From assembly GCF_964340395.1 (NCBI RefSeq), contig NC_135558.1, positions 4,595,001 to 4,657,500 of the forward strand: a DNA stretch of 62,500 nucleotides. The letters run 5' to 3'. Shown here piece by piece: positions 12,101 through 27,100 of this stretch. The notes beneath the pieces are model-generated. The model saw nothing but the letters and a program-made list of their open reading frames with translations. It searched no databases and was not told the origin of the DNA. How positions within the stretch are numbered: position 1 is the first letter of the stretch; each line of letters begins with the position of its first letter. A program made the translations under genes and the position numbers. This DNA comes from Glandiceps talaboti (Eukaryota > Hemichordata > Enteropneusta > Spengelidae).

Positions 12101-15100
12101 CTCTCTATCTAAAGAATTGGAGTGTTGTTATGAAGATCAGTGGTTAGAGTGACTGGTTTGTTATCTCAGGTTGCTTGATTTGATCCTTACTGCTGCTATT
12201 TGTTTCTGATTGGCTGATGTCTTTGGGCAAATTTTGAACCACAATTGTGCCCCTGGCCAACAAACTGGGACCAGGTAGGATAACAGATGCTATGTAATGG
12301 AGTGAATCATATAAGCTTTTTAGCAGCAAGGATTACACACTGTGAGGGAGTATAGAGTGAGGTACGTGCCTGCACAATGTTTTGAGCATTATTTCAATTT
12401 TGGGAAAGAGTTAAAAAAAATAAATGTCTATTAATCAAATATGCTTTCTTTTTCCAGACTATCATACCAAAGCAGTTTGTCATGTAACTGTCAAAATCAG
12501 CACACAGATAAACCTTTAGGAAAAAGCGGGTGAGAATATTGATCTTTTATCAGATATGTATGACTACTTGGCAATGTTGACTGCAAATGACATCGAATAT
12601 GTAACTCTTACCTTGAGTCCACACACAGCTAAGAAGTCTTCATTGCATGGATTACCACAGATATTCAACACTGTGAATGGTACAGGAGCTGAAGACAATC
12701 TCTGTAAAACAGAAGAAATCAGAACATATTCGTTGAGGTCTTTGAAAAACTGAGAACAAGTTTTACCATATGCAATAGCCTTTCATTTTGCTGTTCTTCA
12801 GAATGTCAATCACAACTTAAGATGCAACCTACGATGAGTTTTATCTTAAGTAAAGTCTAGGCAACATCTTTATAATTAAACAAGTTGTCAATTTTATTCT
12901 TCAAATGCCTGGCTAGTAGACATATAATTTGTCTACTTGCCAAAAAAAATTAATAATTTCTAGTAAAAGTTTTGTGTAGTTTTCAAAGGACAACTCAAGG
13001 GAAATAGCAAAATGTTACAGCTACCAGTATTTGGGCTACAATAAAGTGAGTTTGTATGGCTTCACTCATGCAAACTCCACTTCTAGAATATGACTGTGTA
13101 TGTATGTTTACCTTGTGTGTTAGACATCATTTAGAAAGATAGTTACATACTAGTATTCTGATTCAGAAATATAGCCTTTGTCAGACATCACTTACTGATA
13201 TTCTGACTCAGAAATCATTCACAGATGTTACTCTCAAAGTATACTTACAGTCAGGGTTAGTTTTCTCTTGCTAGAGTCAGCTTGTTTCAGCAAAGCAGAC
13301 AGTTGTAGGATAGTAATCTTGCCTTTCTCATGACTAACAGCAAGATGTTGACGTCGTCCATTGGGCGATGACATCACACACATGGCAACACGTCTCAACA
13401 TATGTGCACTGATCAACTGTCGAATTGTCTGCCCCTGATCACCAGAGTAGTTCATACGTACATTCTCAAAGGCTCCTTCTTGGGAACCTAGTGTTGGTAC
13501 CTGAGAGAAAGAAAGAGTTTGATGTGATGTGAAGTAAAATAATGGCATTGTGGTGCTTGGCAGTTTCAGATGGGTAGTAGGTAAAGCCAGCTTGTCTAAC
13601 TAACAGTACAAGGTTCTTACTATTCATTGCACTAGTGATGTCCACTATTGAAATTGTAATGCATATACTCCTGTAATAAGAAAAACAAAAGATTGCAAAG
13701 TTTGGCCACATGAAGTGCTGTTCAGCTGCTCTTGGAAGGGTATCCTTGCATGGCAGCTAGGGAGTATCTGGAATATGGTCGAATACACTCACTGATAACT
13801 TTACTTACCATAAGTTGGTCTGTATTTTCCACTGTCTTGCTGACTGTATGTAACTCACACAGTGCTTTCTGGGCCCTAGCTGCAGCTCCGATCGGTGAGC
13901 TTCTCTGACAGTTCTCACCCATTGGTTCAACCAGGGAGGTCAACATACTCAACACTGTTGCTGAACAGTTGGAAAGCTCCTGTGATACAAAACAAGAATT
14001 TTTACATCTCAGTATGAGTACTTTGGTTGTAAAGAGTTTCAGTGAGAATACAGTTCAGTTCAAGGATGACTCTACAACCTGGCTAGTATCAGGGTGGCTC
14101 AGTGCTAACACAGTGTCAGTCTAGCATCAGGGTGACTCAGTGCTAACACAGTGTCAGACTAGCATCAGGGTGACTCAGTGCTAACACAGTGTCAGTCTAG
14201 CATCAGGGTGACTCAGTGCTAACACAGTGTCAGTCTAGCATCAGGGTGACTCAGTGCTAACACAGTGTCAGTCTAGCATCAGGGTGACTCAGTGCTAACA
14301 CAGTGTCAGACTAGCATCAGGGTGACTCAGTGCTAACACAGTGTCAGTCTTGCATCAGGGTGACTCAGTGCTAACACAGTGTCAAACTAGCATAAGGGTG
14401 ACTCAGTGCTAACACAGTGTCAGTCTAGCATAAGGGTGACTCAGTGCTAACACAGTGTCAAACTAGCATCAGGGTGACTCAGTGCTAACACAGTGTCAAA
14501 CTAGCATCAGGGTGACTCAGTGCTAACACAGTGTCAGTCTTGCATCAGGGTGACTCAGTGCTAACACAGTGTCAAACTAGCATAAGGGTGACTCAGTGCT
14601 AACACAGTGTCAAACTAGCATAAGGGTGACTCAGTGCTAACACAGTGTCAAACTAGCATAAGGGTGACTCAGTGCTAACACAGTGTCAAACTAGCATCAG
14701 GGTGACTCAGTGCTAACACAGTGTCAGTCTAGCATAAGGGTGACTCAGTGCTAACACAGTGTCAAACTAGCATAAGGGTGACTCAGTGCTAACACAGTGT
14801 CAGACTAGCATAAGGGTGACTCAGTGCTAACACAGTGTCAGCAGGGTGTTAACATTGGCTGACACTGACAACTGGAAGGGTTTAATAGTTGCCTATGCTA
14901 GCTCAATGCAAACACAAAGCTAGCCCAGTTTTAATATTAGGCTGATACTTAAAACTGGAACAAGATTCTTCTTACATTACGAATAAGAAGCAAAAGCCTA
15001 GTCTAACACACAGTTGAAAAGTAACTTTGTAGTTTGCAATTAGTGGGATAAGTATACTATGAGTTTATTATGTACTGAATGGAACTTATGTTGAATTTGT

Positions 15101-18100
15101 TGTGGTAAGACCCCCCCCCCCCCCCCCAACTCCTCATTCCCATTGTAAGAAAATAATTTACATGTAAATGACTAGGTGGGATATACTTATCTGTACCTTA
15201 ACTGTAATTGTAGTCACTATGTGGGACATAAATGCATGTAGGTACATGTACCTAAACATCAAATAAATTACAAAAACAACACAAACATTGGCAAGGATTT
15301 CACATGGGCCTTGGTAACCTACAAACTTGTAAATAGACAAGCTAAATATGAAATACTGCCCCCAACTGTTTCCAGCACCTGACTACATGTACAACTAAGG
15401 ATAAGCATTATGGGTAACTTACCAGGTGACTAATAAGTGAATCTTTACATTTCTCAATCTGTTTACACATCGCGAGTTTAACTTTGTTGGCATCTTCACT
15501 TGTCTTGTCTGCACCATGGGACTTATCTACCGGAGTTGGAGATGACATTCTCCTTCTCAGAGAGCTTTCCGGTACTTTATCCATGGAAAACGGTGACTGC
15601 ATGGCAGTCTGTGCAACACTGGAATCCAGACCACTGCTTGGAGTTCTTTTCACCAATGCCTGTAATATTTCATGTGGTATTTGTGAGTGTGTTAGAAGAT
15701 GTGTTAAACTGTTCTTGAACTAATACTTAGAAACACTACTGTAGTGACACCATCCCTATTAAAAGAAATATACAACTAATAACAGCCAAGTAAAGCATTT
15801 CTCTGCTTGTCACAATCTTTTATAGCATCCACATTGAGTGTAAAAGTATACTGTTACATTTGCTTTAATTCTCAGCCCAGTATGTGGTGTATACAAACTG
15901 TGCTGAACAGTTCATTGTGAAAATGTCTTTTTTTGTTTCTTTCCCTGTATATGTGACACTGTGTTCATTTAAATGTATACTTTATTGTAATCTATACTGA
16001 TTGAGGCTCACTATTACATGTTTATATTTATACAAACTGTGTTGACTGGTACATTGTGAAAATTTCTTTCTTTCTTCCCGTTCCGTGTATATGTGTGTTC
16101 TTTTCATACTTTATTGTACTTTATACTGATGTCTACTGTAAGGACAATGTGACAATAATTTAATAACCGAGAAGTGAGCTACCTGACAACTGCCATCTTC
16201 CTTTGCACCACAGTCACAGAAAAACGATCCATACTTGGCATAAGAGAGTTCATGGTCTTTGTGACACACCTTGGCACATATTGTACAGATACCTACACCA
16301 TCTACCATTTTACATGTATGACAATGATACCTAGTGAAAAGAGAGAACATGACAGTAAATGTTATTAGTAGTCTAGTCATTTTAACTACCTTGTTTGGGT
16401 CCATTGTTGATGTCTTGTTTACTATCATCAGCACCTAACTAGATAAAATGCTATAACTTGACTGCTTACATAACTGTAGGTGTCAAGCACATTTGGCATT
16501 CAACTCATGGCAGAGTTACTAAATCTGGCAGAGTCAACTTTATGAAAAGTCCTACTGTAATTTGTGTTGTGAAACAGAGGGATAAACGGCATAAAATGTT
16601 GGGTGAAAGAAGCCATCACGATCAAACAGCAATGCCAGTCACTTAACATGGATGAGGAGATGGAAATACTGGTAGTACAGACAACGCCCTCCTATGGTCA
16701 TATGACAAGTATACGTCATTAAATCATATACAATAACTATTGAAGATGGATGAGTGATTTAGCCAAAATATACTAAGGTGAATTATTTATGCTCCGAGTT
16801 CACAACTAATATAACAAATTCAGGATAAATGATTAGTATGATATTAATTTACATAAAGTTACTTTTATTCTTATTGTTTTCATGAAATGATGAGATGGAA
16901 TCTACTACTCTGTTAAGGTAGAGAGGAAAGCCTATACAAGTCTTGTTTGACAAGTAAGTTAATGGTAGGTAGATAAAACTTACCAATGTTGGTTCATGAA
17001 TTCCTTCTGTGTTATGGTAAATGTACACAGTTTATTACAGAGTGAGTCTTCATCCTGTCAATAAAAATACAACAACAACTTATCAGTATTACACAGACAA
17101 AAATCTATCTATATCATGGAGTGTCAATATGGATGACTGGTGAGAATGGTTTACTTAGAATCTGTAAGTTGCCAGTTAGAGTCTCGCAACTGCCGTTCTG
17201 AAATTCTTAAGCAAATATTCAACCAAGCCCAAGTCAACATGGCTGTACAAACAGGGATATGGGAGGACAGAGATTGCTATGTGAAGGCTTAGTTCTATGA
17301 GTTACAGGCTGTAATGAATTGCATGCTCTTCAGGGAGTTGAAGAAGAAAACAGGGCCACTGTGCAATTACAGGTCTTTGTAAGAATTGTATGTACAGTGC
17401 TATGACCATGAAATGTATTGTAGAAAAACACTGTTGTTATCATCATCCATACAAAGATCTATAAAACACTTCAAATTCAATGAATTTGAAAACAATGTTT
17501 TAAAGGGAACAATTCCACAACTGGCAGTACAACGCAGCTGTGCAAAGTTTAAAATTTTGGTTTAGATTGAGAATATCTTACAGAATCTTCAGCTGCTGAG
17601 TCATCTTCTTCTGGTACTAGATCTTCAGCCCAATCTGAATCTACTTCTTGGGTCATGGTTTCTCCATCATACGGAGGAGATGTGCTACCACTTCTGACAA
17701 AAATCACAATACTCATCAATTCTCTACATCATGAATGACTCATAGATAAAACTTTGAAATTTAGTTAGCAAAGATATAACATATTGGCTGCTAAAAATTA
17801 CAGACCAAATTTTTACTTATAAACTGAAGCATGTTGCTGTCAAGTTTGGCAGCCTCATCTTTGTTTATCACTTCCACAAAATGTAATACATTCTAGAAAA
17901 TTCCACAATTGTTCTGATCATTCTTTAAAAATATCACTACTGCTTGTACATTATCTGGTAGCTGACCATCTAATGACATCATTGAAAACATAACATTTAC
18001 GGTAAAAATATTGCCTGGTCAATGAAGATCCATTTAATCTTAATTTTTAACATGGAAAATAGTCAGCTGGTGTAGACAATACCAACAACACAGCCATACC

Positions 18101-21100
18101 ATGTGGAAGTAAATATTGATAGGACAACGGTTGCTTACCTCTCTGTAGACTGTTTAAGAGCACAAAGGATGTCAACTAGATAAGACAGGAGATAACAGGT
18201 AGCTTCCATCATTGTGTGATGCTGTGGATGCAAATATACTAATGAGTAGCTGCAAGTATCATGTTGACTTTTTAAACAGATGACATTCATTGGGGCCTGT
18301 CAAATTGGTACTTTTTATTATATACTTATTGCTTGGCTATGAGGGCAATAGAAGACGTCTATTAGTTACCATGAGGGCTGTTGAAATGAATGAGGGGTAA
18401 TATTTTGTCTACTTGTGCCTGAATAAGGGCAGGCAATAAGGCCAGGTAATAAGTGTTTTTATAACACATCACATTCTCAGGCATATATACTTTCCATAGT
18501 CATAGCAAATCACCAATTAAAATGCCTGTACTACATGAATCTTGCCCTAGGAAAAATAGAACATGACTAGTGCCCCATATATGCAAATTAAGGTCACTAT
18601 GGGTTAAAAGTTCACTGAAGGCTATATGAATGTTAAGTGTTATAAAAAGTTCTAGATCAAAAATATAAATTGCCTCATCACATAACTTTTTATCTTTACT
18701 TCAGTAATATCTGTATGAAAAAAAATATCGTCTGCAAAACTGTCGTATTTCATTTAATAGAATTCTGTTCGACATGATTATGTTGATGACATCTGATTCA
18801 GACGAAAGATATGTAGTCACTTCAAACTCAATTCCAAAAGGGTAACTTTATCTCTACTAATTCTGTAAATATTACTAATACATACCTTTCCTTCTGTCAC
18901 GTTACTCTCTATCTTCTCTATGACATCTTTCTCTCCAAGATATTTCTTGCTGTGAAATAAAACATAGTTGACAATACTAGTGTACACACACAAAGGAATT
19001 ATGGTTGTAATCAAGCAGAATTATAAGATAGTTGAAAATGAAAAATTTATTTCTTATAGATTGTTGAGTTGTTTTATTTTCCTTACCATTCTTCTAGCCA
19101 ACCAGTGGCAGCCTTGAACAGCTCAATATGTCCTGCTCCTGAACCAGCACCAGCTAGTGTTGCCATGACAACCATTAACTCTGAAAAGCCAGTTCCGTTG
19201 CCCTCATCAGAAAGAAGCTGGTGACCCATTGGGATTAAGGCCTTTAGTAGTGTCATGGCAACAGGCTCCTTAACATGGCTAGATTGAAAAACAGATGAAT
19301 ATAAGATGTGATGAAACAATTTTCACAAAAAATAATCTCTGAAGTTCGAGGAAGCTAGATGTACACATGGAAAATTGGACTGAAAGATTTGAGATTGTGT
19401 ATACTCATCTAATTACTTGGATTGCAATGAGTGATGAAAAGAAAAGCAAACAGCGACAAATGTTTTAGAATATAATGGTAAATCAACTTTAACAATTTCA
19501 GAGATTGCACTGTCATTTTCTCAAATGAAAAATGTTCATTTCCATTATTGAAGAAATTGCAGGAACACATATCCAATATTTTATACTTTCCAATTAAACC
19601 TTACATATACTGGATGTTTGGTTCTGTTTGGTTCCTCTAATTCCAATGCTGATATAGCCTTCACACTGAGGACAAGACATAGCTTGAAATAATTGTAATA
19701 ACTTGATTTTCAAGGACTGAAATAATATGACAGAACCCCATGATGCACGAGGGCACACGTGGCGTACTCAGGGTATTTGTACAAGCACTTGTAATCTATA
19801 CTTGTTACATTAAATATGCAATCTTCACTGTAAAAAATGTACAGATGTGTATACCGTCCTAAATTTCATACCTGGTGTCTTTGACTATATACGATGTCAA
19901 TCCTTGCAATAATAGTCTGTTTTCTTGCACTTTTCCATCTTGTTCTGTGTCTTTGATAATCCTAGCCAACCAGTTCTGTAGCTGTACCGGCTCAACCGAT
20001 GTCAGTTTGGATAGAGATGTACACAGGTTTTCATAACTTTTGTCTGTTGGATTCTTCTCAGCTAAAATAGGAAATGATATGATTTGAAAAATTCATCAAT
20101 TTGGAAGTAGACATGGGTAAAGTCTCAAAAAGATATGACTAAGTATAAGAAATGTGGTATGTTTGATTTTTCTTACATAAGATATGAAATGAAAAGATGT
20201 TTTAAACAAATCATCTATAAATTGTGGTAAACACACAATTCTGACTTTTCACATTGTCCCAAAAATTGTTGATATTGGATAGTTTTACATACCAGTATTC
20301 ACTATATAACCAGTATAACCAGTGTCCATATATATCGATAGATACATTTGATTACAATGAGACTGTCCATAAACTGGTAGTCTTGCTGCTAGACCCCTTG
20401 GGCTATTCTGCTCACTGTGAAGGTGACTGAAGGTTGCTAGTGTCTAGTAGTGAGGGCGATAGCCCGAATGGTGTTCCACCCTCATATCTATCAGAAGAAA
20501 GCTGGAGGTCTAGCAGCTAGACTAATAAACTAGTAGACATTTACACACATCAAAGTGTCTGAAATTGTGCTAACTAGTACAAAACCGTTAATCAAATCAT
20601 AATACTAGCAAGAAATTCACGAAAGCCGTGTCAACAAAACACACTTAGGTCAGAGAGACACTCCTTTACCTAGTTGGAACAGCTTGTTGAAGAATTTCAA
20701 TACCCTGGTACCATACTCCGATGACAGAGTCTCATTAGATGAACTCAACAGGAGACTTACAAGATCTGAAACAGCACAAAAAACAAATGTTACTATCATC
20801 TAGAATGGTTCCTAAAGAGTTCACAAGCAATATTATTAAAAGGAAAATATTCTTTCCCACATATACATATAGAAGTAATACATGTGAATGTATGATTTGG
20901 AGGGGTCACAGGTCAACAGCTGAGATGTTTCTTTGTCATACTGCATCAAGATTTCCATACAAACTAGTCAGTCTTTATAATTTTATATATTTTTAATTTT
21001 TTGGAAACATCAAAAAGATAAGTATGCAGGTAATTAGAGTGGATTCTATTGGTAAACCTTTTTGTAGTATTTGTACCCAATATTTGTCCATGGAGAGATG

Positions 21101-24100
21101 ACATATTTTTATACTTTAAAAGAACATCTATGAATACCTTTAGGTTGTAACTGGTGGATGCTACAATTCTGTTTCTGATCTTTTTCACAAATATACTTAT
21201 CATAGCTTTCTCGTTACCTGTGTCCTCTGTGTAGAATTTCTCCATGGCTTTCTTAGCTGGTACTTTGTCTAGGTTAGATTCCATGGTTTTCAGACATTCA
21301 TACAGAACAGTTTCATCCAAACAGCTGTGTATGTAAACAGATGTAAACAATGTAACAAAACACAAACTCACTTCAGTTGCTGGGAACTCTGTGTGCTGGC
21401 ACATGACTTTAGTCAAAATTATTAAACAGACATATATAATGCAGACATACTTCAGACTGATCAACTCTTACAACTCTGGACAATACATGTTTCTAATTAC
21501 TACACGTCATACATTATGTGCAAACGGACCACAATGTTTCATCATAGTATAAAAGATAAGATCATATTTTATCTTTCTGATCTAAAGTAATAGTTGCCCT
21601 CACTTTCATTGCAATGAATGAGCTGAGTGTTCACTCCATCTACAAACATGCCTCCCAAAGAATGTCCGATTGCAGTGCAATACAACCCTGCCCCTTGTTG
21701 CCTATCTTTCTTTATATAATACAAGTTACAACTCATTCTACCCCCTGTTGCCTACCTTACAAGTAATTCTGTCCCTCCCTTGTTACCTACCTTTCTTTGA
21801 CAGCATGCTTGGTAAAGAGATCATGGTATACAGTCACTATATAGTAGAACAGTTGAATCTTGAAGTCATCATTATCACTAGGTCCTACTACACGTTCCAA
21901 TGACAAGGTACACTGTCAGAAACAAAGATGATAGTAAGAACATATACATGGCAGTGTGATTATCTACAATCAGCTGATCACAATCTAACCTTGTGAAGGT
22001 TAGCTAGAAGGCAGTTGTTCTGAAGATGATCACCAATAATATCAGATTGAAAGCTTTATACAGTGCTCTCCCTAGACTGTTTTCATAAGAGAGGACTTTA
22101 CAAAGACCAGTAGCGCCCTCTGTAGACTGTAGTTGTATATTGTACATCAGGATGGGGATATCAGGAGTAGGGTGGCTGGATTGATACCCTTTTCTCTCAA
22201 AAAGAAGTGGTTTGTTACTTTCTATTTCATCAGGTGGGTACACAGAAATTACAAGAGGGTGTGATGCCTTTATTCAAGGGAGAACACTGCAATAGTATAC
22301 TTGTGTGTAACAACTAATAAACTAGGTGGTAACTATTCTAATACCAGTCAGTTATCATCTTTCAGTAGGAAGGTATCTTTAGATATTAAAACTGGGATTA
22401 TTGCCTTGTTCTGCTTGTTTTAAGGGGAATACTGCAATGAAAGTTGGAAACAAAACAAGGCAGACAGACTACCCTTTGGTTTGAGCCAGAAAGACTACCC
22501 CTGGGTTTGGGTCAGACAGATAACCCCTTGGTTTTGGAAGACAATTCAGGATACTTAAACTTACATAACCATTCAGCAGACCCTCTGCCGTAGCATCCAA
22601 CAACAATGGAAACAGTACTTTGACAGACTGCTTTGCACTTTTATCATCTGGACACCACCTATATCATTCAAAACAAGAAAACCTTATGTAACATAGTATG
22701 TACCTCAGAAATAAATCTCTCATACTTTTATTCTTACTTAATCTAATCCACTTCAAATTATGGCAAATAATTGCATTTTCCTATTGGTTCATGCATGGTA
22801 AAACAGATTGAAAATGTTGAAATATTCATATTTCTTGGTACACTTATTTCATAAGGAGGAGAAATATTTTGAAACTTGTTAAGTAAGCCTGACAATGTCT
22901 TTCTTTCTCTGTCGCCTAAATCATTTCACTTTCAGTGTCAGCAAAAAAAATCAGGACCAAAGTATACTATGCTGTTGGTGAAATTGTTCATAATTTCTCA
23001 ATCACAAACATACGACATACTGTAAATTGAGCTGGCTTTATAAGATTTTGATCAGATTGGATATCTCCACATACTTTCAACTATTAAGGGAAGTATATTA
23101 TAAGGTTTACTTACATGAGGAGATCTCCACAGAATCGTACCAATGACAACATGACATGCTTCAAAGACTGCATGATGGTGAATGGTTGCTGATCTGTCAA
23201 ATTTAAACACAATATTCACATAGTATACGTTATAGTTACAATCTGACTGGGACATGTGAAATCATAAACTTACAAAAGACATGTAATATCTGCACTTTCC
23301 TATAAAGGTTTGGATTCAAAGTTGGAATGATGTATCACACAGTAAAAGTACTGCTATATCTATCGAATAAACAGCAACCTAAGCTTGCCAAACAATAGAC
23401 TTTGATTGCAGTGTATATGTTGTGAAAGTCTAGTCTTCTGGTAAACGCTTCCTGTTCACACTGTAGATCAGTTTGCATACAAATTATATGTTACAGCACC
23501 ATTTAATACATACCTGACAAAGTAGATATATGTGCAGACTTGATGGCATCTAGATAGTTCTCTGATGGGATTGGGTCATTGGCGTAGGCATTTCGCTGGA
23601 ATCAAAATCATAAACTAATCAGTACGTATACAATAAGGTACAGTGTCAGCAACAATACATAATGTTTGCTGTGTAGACATAGAAATAAAATTGGTCTATT
23701 TGTACATCAACAAAGAAACCAAAGTTATCCCAAAATTCCATTTTTTGCCTAAGTTCTAAAACTCTGATAAAATACTTTTTCATCATTAATATACCTAGTC
23801 GGTGAATATTTTTGATAATTTGTAGATCAATGGGTGCATTGAACATTGAAACACATAAAACTTGGAATTGAAAATAGCACAATTTCTCAGTGTTTTTGCT
23901 AAGGTTTGGGAACCCCGGTAACAGAAAGGGGGAAAGATGTAAAACTGGTAGTGCTTCCCATGCAATGTATCATAATTTTGGTGGGGAACCCCGGTAAAAT
24001 GATGTGGGAACCCCGGTAGATTTTACCTACTTACCGCCCTTAAATAAGACACTGATTTCTGTTCTATAATATACACATTATTAAAATATAAATAAGTTGA

Positions 24101-27100
24101 ATATTTGATCTCAGATACAGACTATGCCACTATGAAATCTGCCATGTTATAAGACATCTGCATTAGATATTACATTACAGGGGACATGATGACATGTTCT
24201 CCTTACCCATGCTCCAATTGCAGGGAATTCATTCAGGGAGGTCTTGTTCCATTTCTCCACACCATTTCTGACTGGAGAGGGTAGAGATGTAGTAATGCTT
24301 GCTGACATATTGTAACAATTACTGGCTCCAATCTTCAGAACTGCTCCATACGCTGATAAAGCAGCTGGTGATGTGTGATCTTTCTTCATATCAGTATGAT
24401 TTACAACTTGATGTAGTAATGAAGACCTGAAAGTCAGCAATGGAAATCTATATTGTTAATGGTTCCAAGAATTAATTCAACTATTTACCTTTTCTGTTTG
24501 CAAAAAGTTCTACTTGTAAATGCTTGCCTGTCGCTGGTTGTAGACAGTGAAATATGGTCATTTTGGAACAGTATATTGAAATGGTTGTGTTGTTTCAATC
24601 TGTCTACTTTGGACCTTGATCAGGCAGTGATGTTTAGTTTATAATTCAATGTTCCGTTGACTTCAAATGTTTCCAATATCTTGATTACAGTGTAATTATA
24701 TCCACATCACTATGACATTGTTGTACCCATAGTTGGCATACTCAAGGGTATTTGCATGAGTGCTTGCAGTGTTCTCTGTGGATGTACTTTCATCATGAGT
24801 GTTGTGAGTGAAAGTGCAGTAGACAACTATGCAAGCTTGAGTGCTAATATTCTGAATACCCACACTGGCACACATGTGGCATGGGGTTATGTTATGTATT
24901 AGATATGTTTATCCAAAACAGCAATTTCTGTAAAAATATCATACTGTGCCATCAGGTGATTTTGGGTGCAGAGAACGATGATCCTTCAATTTGCATATTA
25001 TATAATGTTTTCGGTATTGTACTGCAGTGAAAATACCACTAGTATGTGTGCACACTGTGTAAGAAATCACTGGTATATAGGTAATAATGTACAGTATTGG
25101 TCAATCAGGGAAAACACAGTTGGAGTGTGTTACTTACCGACAGTATGTGGAGTACAATTCAATCAGGGAAAACACAGCTGGGAGTAGACCTTTGGCTATC
25201 TCCATAGCATTGTGTGGGTCTGTGTCAGTCTGGAAGTCAAACAAATATTCAACATTAAAAATCTATAAAACTGATATGACATTTGTCCTGTTATCTCTGT
25301 TAAAAATGTAAACGCACATGAGATAATATATGTATGTGTACATAGCCCTAGTTTATAACCAACTATGGCCAAATATCTAAATATCTTCAAAGTTATGGTG
25401 ATATCATAGCTGCCACAAGAGGGCGTGTTTTACTTTGAAGTAGACTGTCTGATTCTACTTACCGTAGACTTTGTAAAGCTATCATCCAGTGCTACCTGAA
25501 CCTTGGCAAGTACAGCATCCAACATGTAGATATGGTGTAGACTGGGTAACTTGTCTTGTGATATCACATCATCAGTGTATGCAGACTCTGACAGCTGTCA
25601 GAATAAATTTACAGGTATCAGTTAGAACCTTACATTGGGCATGACATGCAGTTTGGTGGACCATATGTGGTGGGGTATACAATTCATATTATGTTTGGGG
25701 CTATATCATCAGTGTAGTTAGCCCTTACACTGGACATGACCTTAAGTTAGTTGGACCATATGTAGAGGGTCATACAAGCAGTTAAAGGTTTGAGCTTTTG
25801 ATCTGTCTTGGTTGATAATTCTCATCAGAATGACAAATTCCATAGTTACAGCTGACCACTAGGTGGCAGTATAGCCTATCTAAATCATTTGATCTACCAA
25901 GCTGATCAACAGTTTTGGTAATTGGTGTTAAGTTAGGGTCTCTACACGGTAACTGTAAAACCAGATTTTTGCATTTGTTCACCTTGACATTGAACTGTAG
26001 ACAAGGCAAAATATCTTAATTCCACAGCATGACAAACCCTATTTTCTAAGTTAAAGCCACTTCTTACCTGATGTGTCAATTGTACGTCATATTTGACAGT
26101 GTTACAGTGTTTGTTGACATAAGATACCAACTTATCCACCAGTGTTTTAGACATTCTCTGTTGACATAGGCATTCCTGTAACATACAAATATCAGCACAT
26201 AAATGTCAACATTCCTCTCAAATATTATGAGGGTGGCCATACTTAATGTGGCACAAGCTGAGTTTATACATGACTCCAACATTACTTTGCCTACATGTTG
26301 CTTCAGTCCAAAATGTGTTCAGATAAACAGATAGATTGAAAATATATTGTTAAATTGCATGACACGGTGACTTCATACCTTGATCCATGGTGCAAAGGTG
26401 TTATTTCCAAGTTTTGGTGCCCATCTGAGAGTATGCAGGATTTCACTCTGAGTTAGAGGTCTTTCTGTCACCCCAGTCTGACTCTCCAGTAATTTGAGAT
26501 AAGCAATGGATGGTGGTAGGTTACCAAGGAGACGCCAACACACAACGTGATGGTACTGGATTGCACAGGCATCCTTAAGATAGAAAATAAAGACAAAGAG
26601 AAATTAGAGATTAATGACTCCTTGGAATGGTCTATGCAAAAGTCATCCAACACAACTGAAAACTTTTGAGTTCAATAAAAAGAGAAATTATTGGTCATGA
26701 TGTTTATATTAGTCTAGAGGCTATCTGTGGCTTTGAACCCTTCCATATGTCTAGAGGAACAAGTTCCTGAGATGAAATTTCAAATTTGAACAAAGTGACC
26801 CACACTGCAACTAATATCATGCATTGTGTTATCAATCACAGAATTCTGTTTGATAACAAGGCAGGTTTATAGTGGGTAACTACATATTGTCTATATATGG
26901 TACATTTATCATGTCAGGACACTACATAACACACTCTTTATGTTATTCCAACAGATGAGGTTTACTCATTTGCATGAACAACTTTTGGTTCCAAGACTTC
27001 TCATTCCTCTAGATGTAGAGAAAGATTCAAAGCCATGGATAGCCTCTAGATTAGTCAATAAAACTTACCAGTAAGCCCATTTGTTTGTCTTCTTGTCTAG

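Noticed and set aside
14083-14840. Regular 38-bp repeats could look like a CRISPR array
   Set aside because: There are no variable spacers: the whole unit repeats. The context is a eukaryotic intron, so it is a minisatellite.
18300-18470. Possible MITE with TTATTGC and GGCAATAAG-like ends
   Set aside because: Inverted match is short and patchy, with no second copy found.
20964-21464. A 166-codon frame around UBR4 exon 31
   Set aside because: Only 21218-21324 is coding; the rest is read-through of introns with no conservation.
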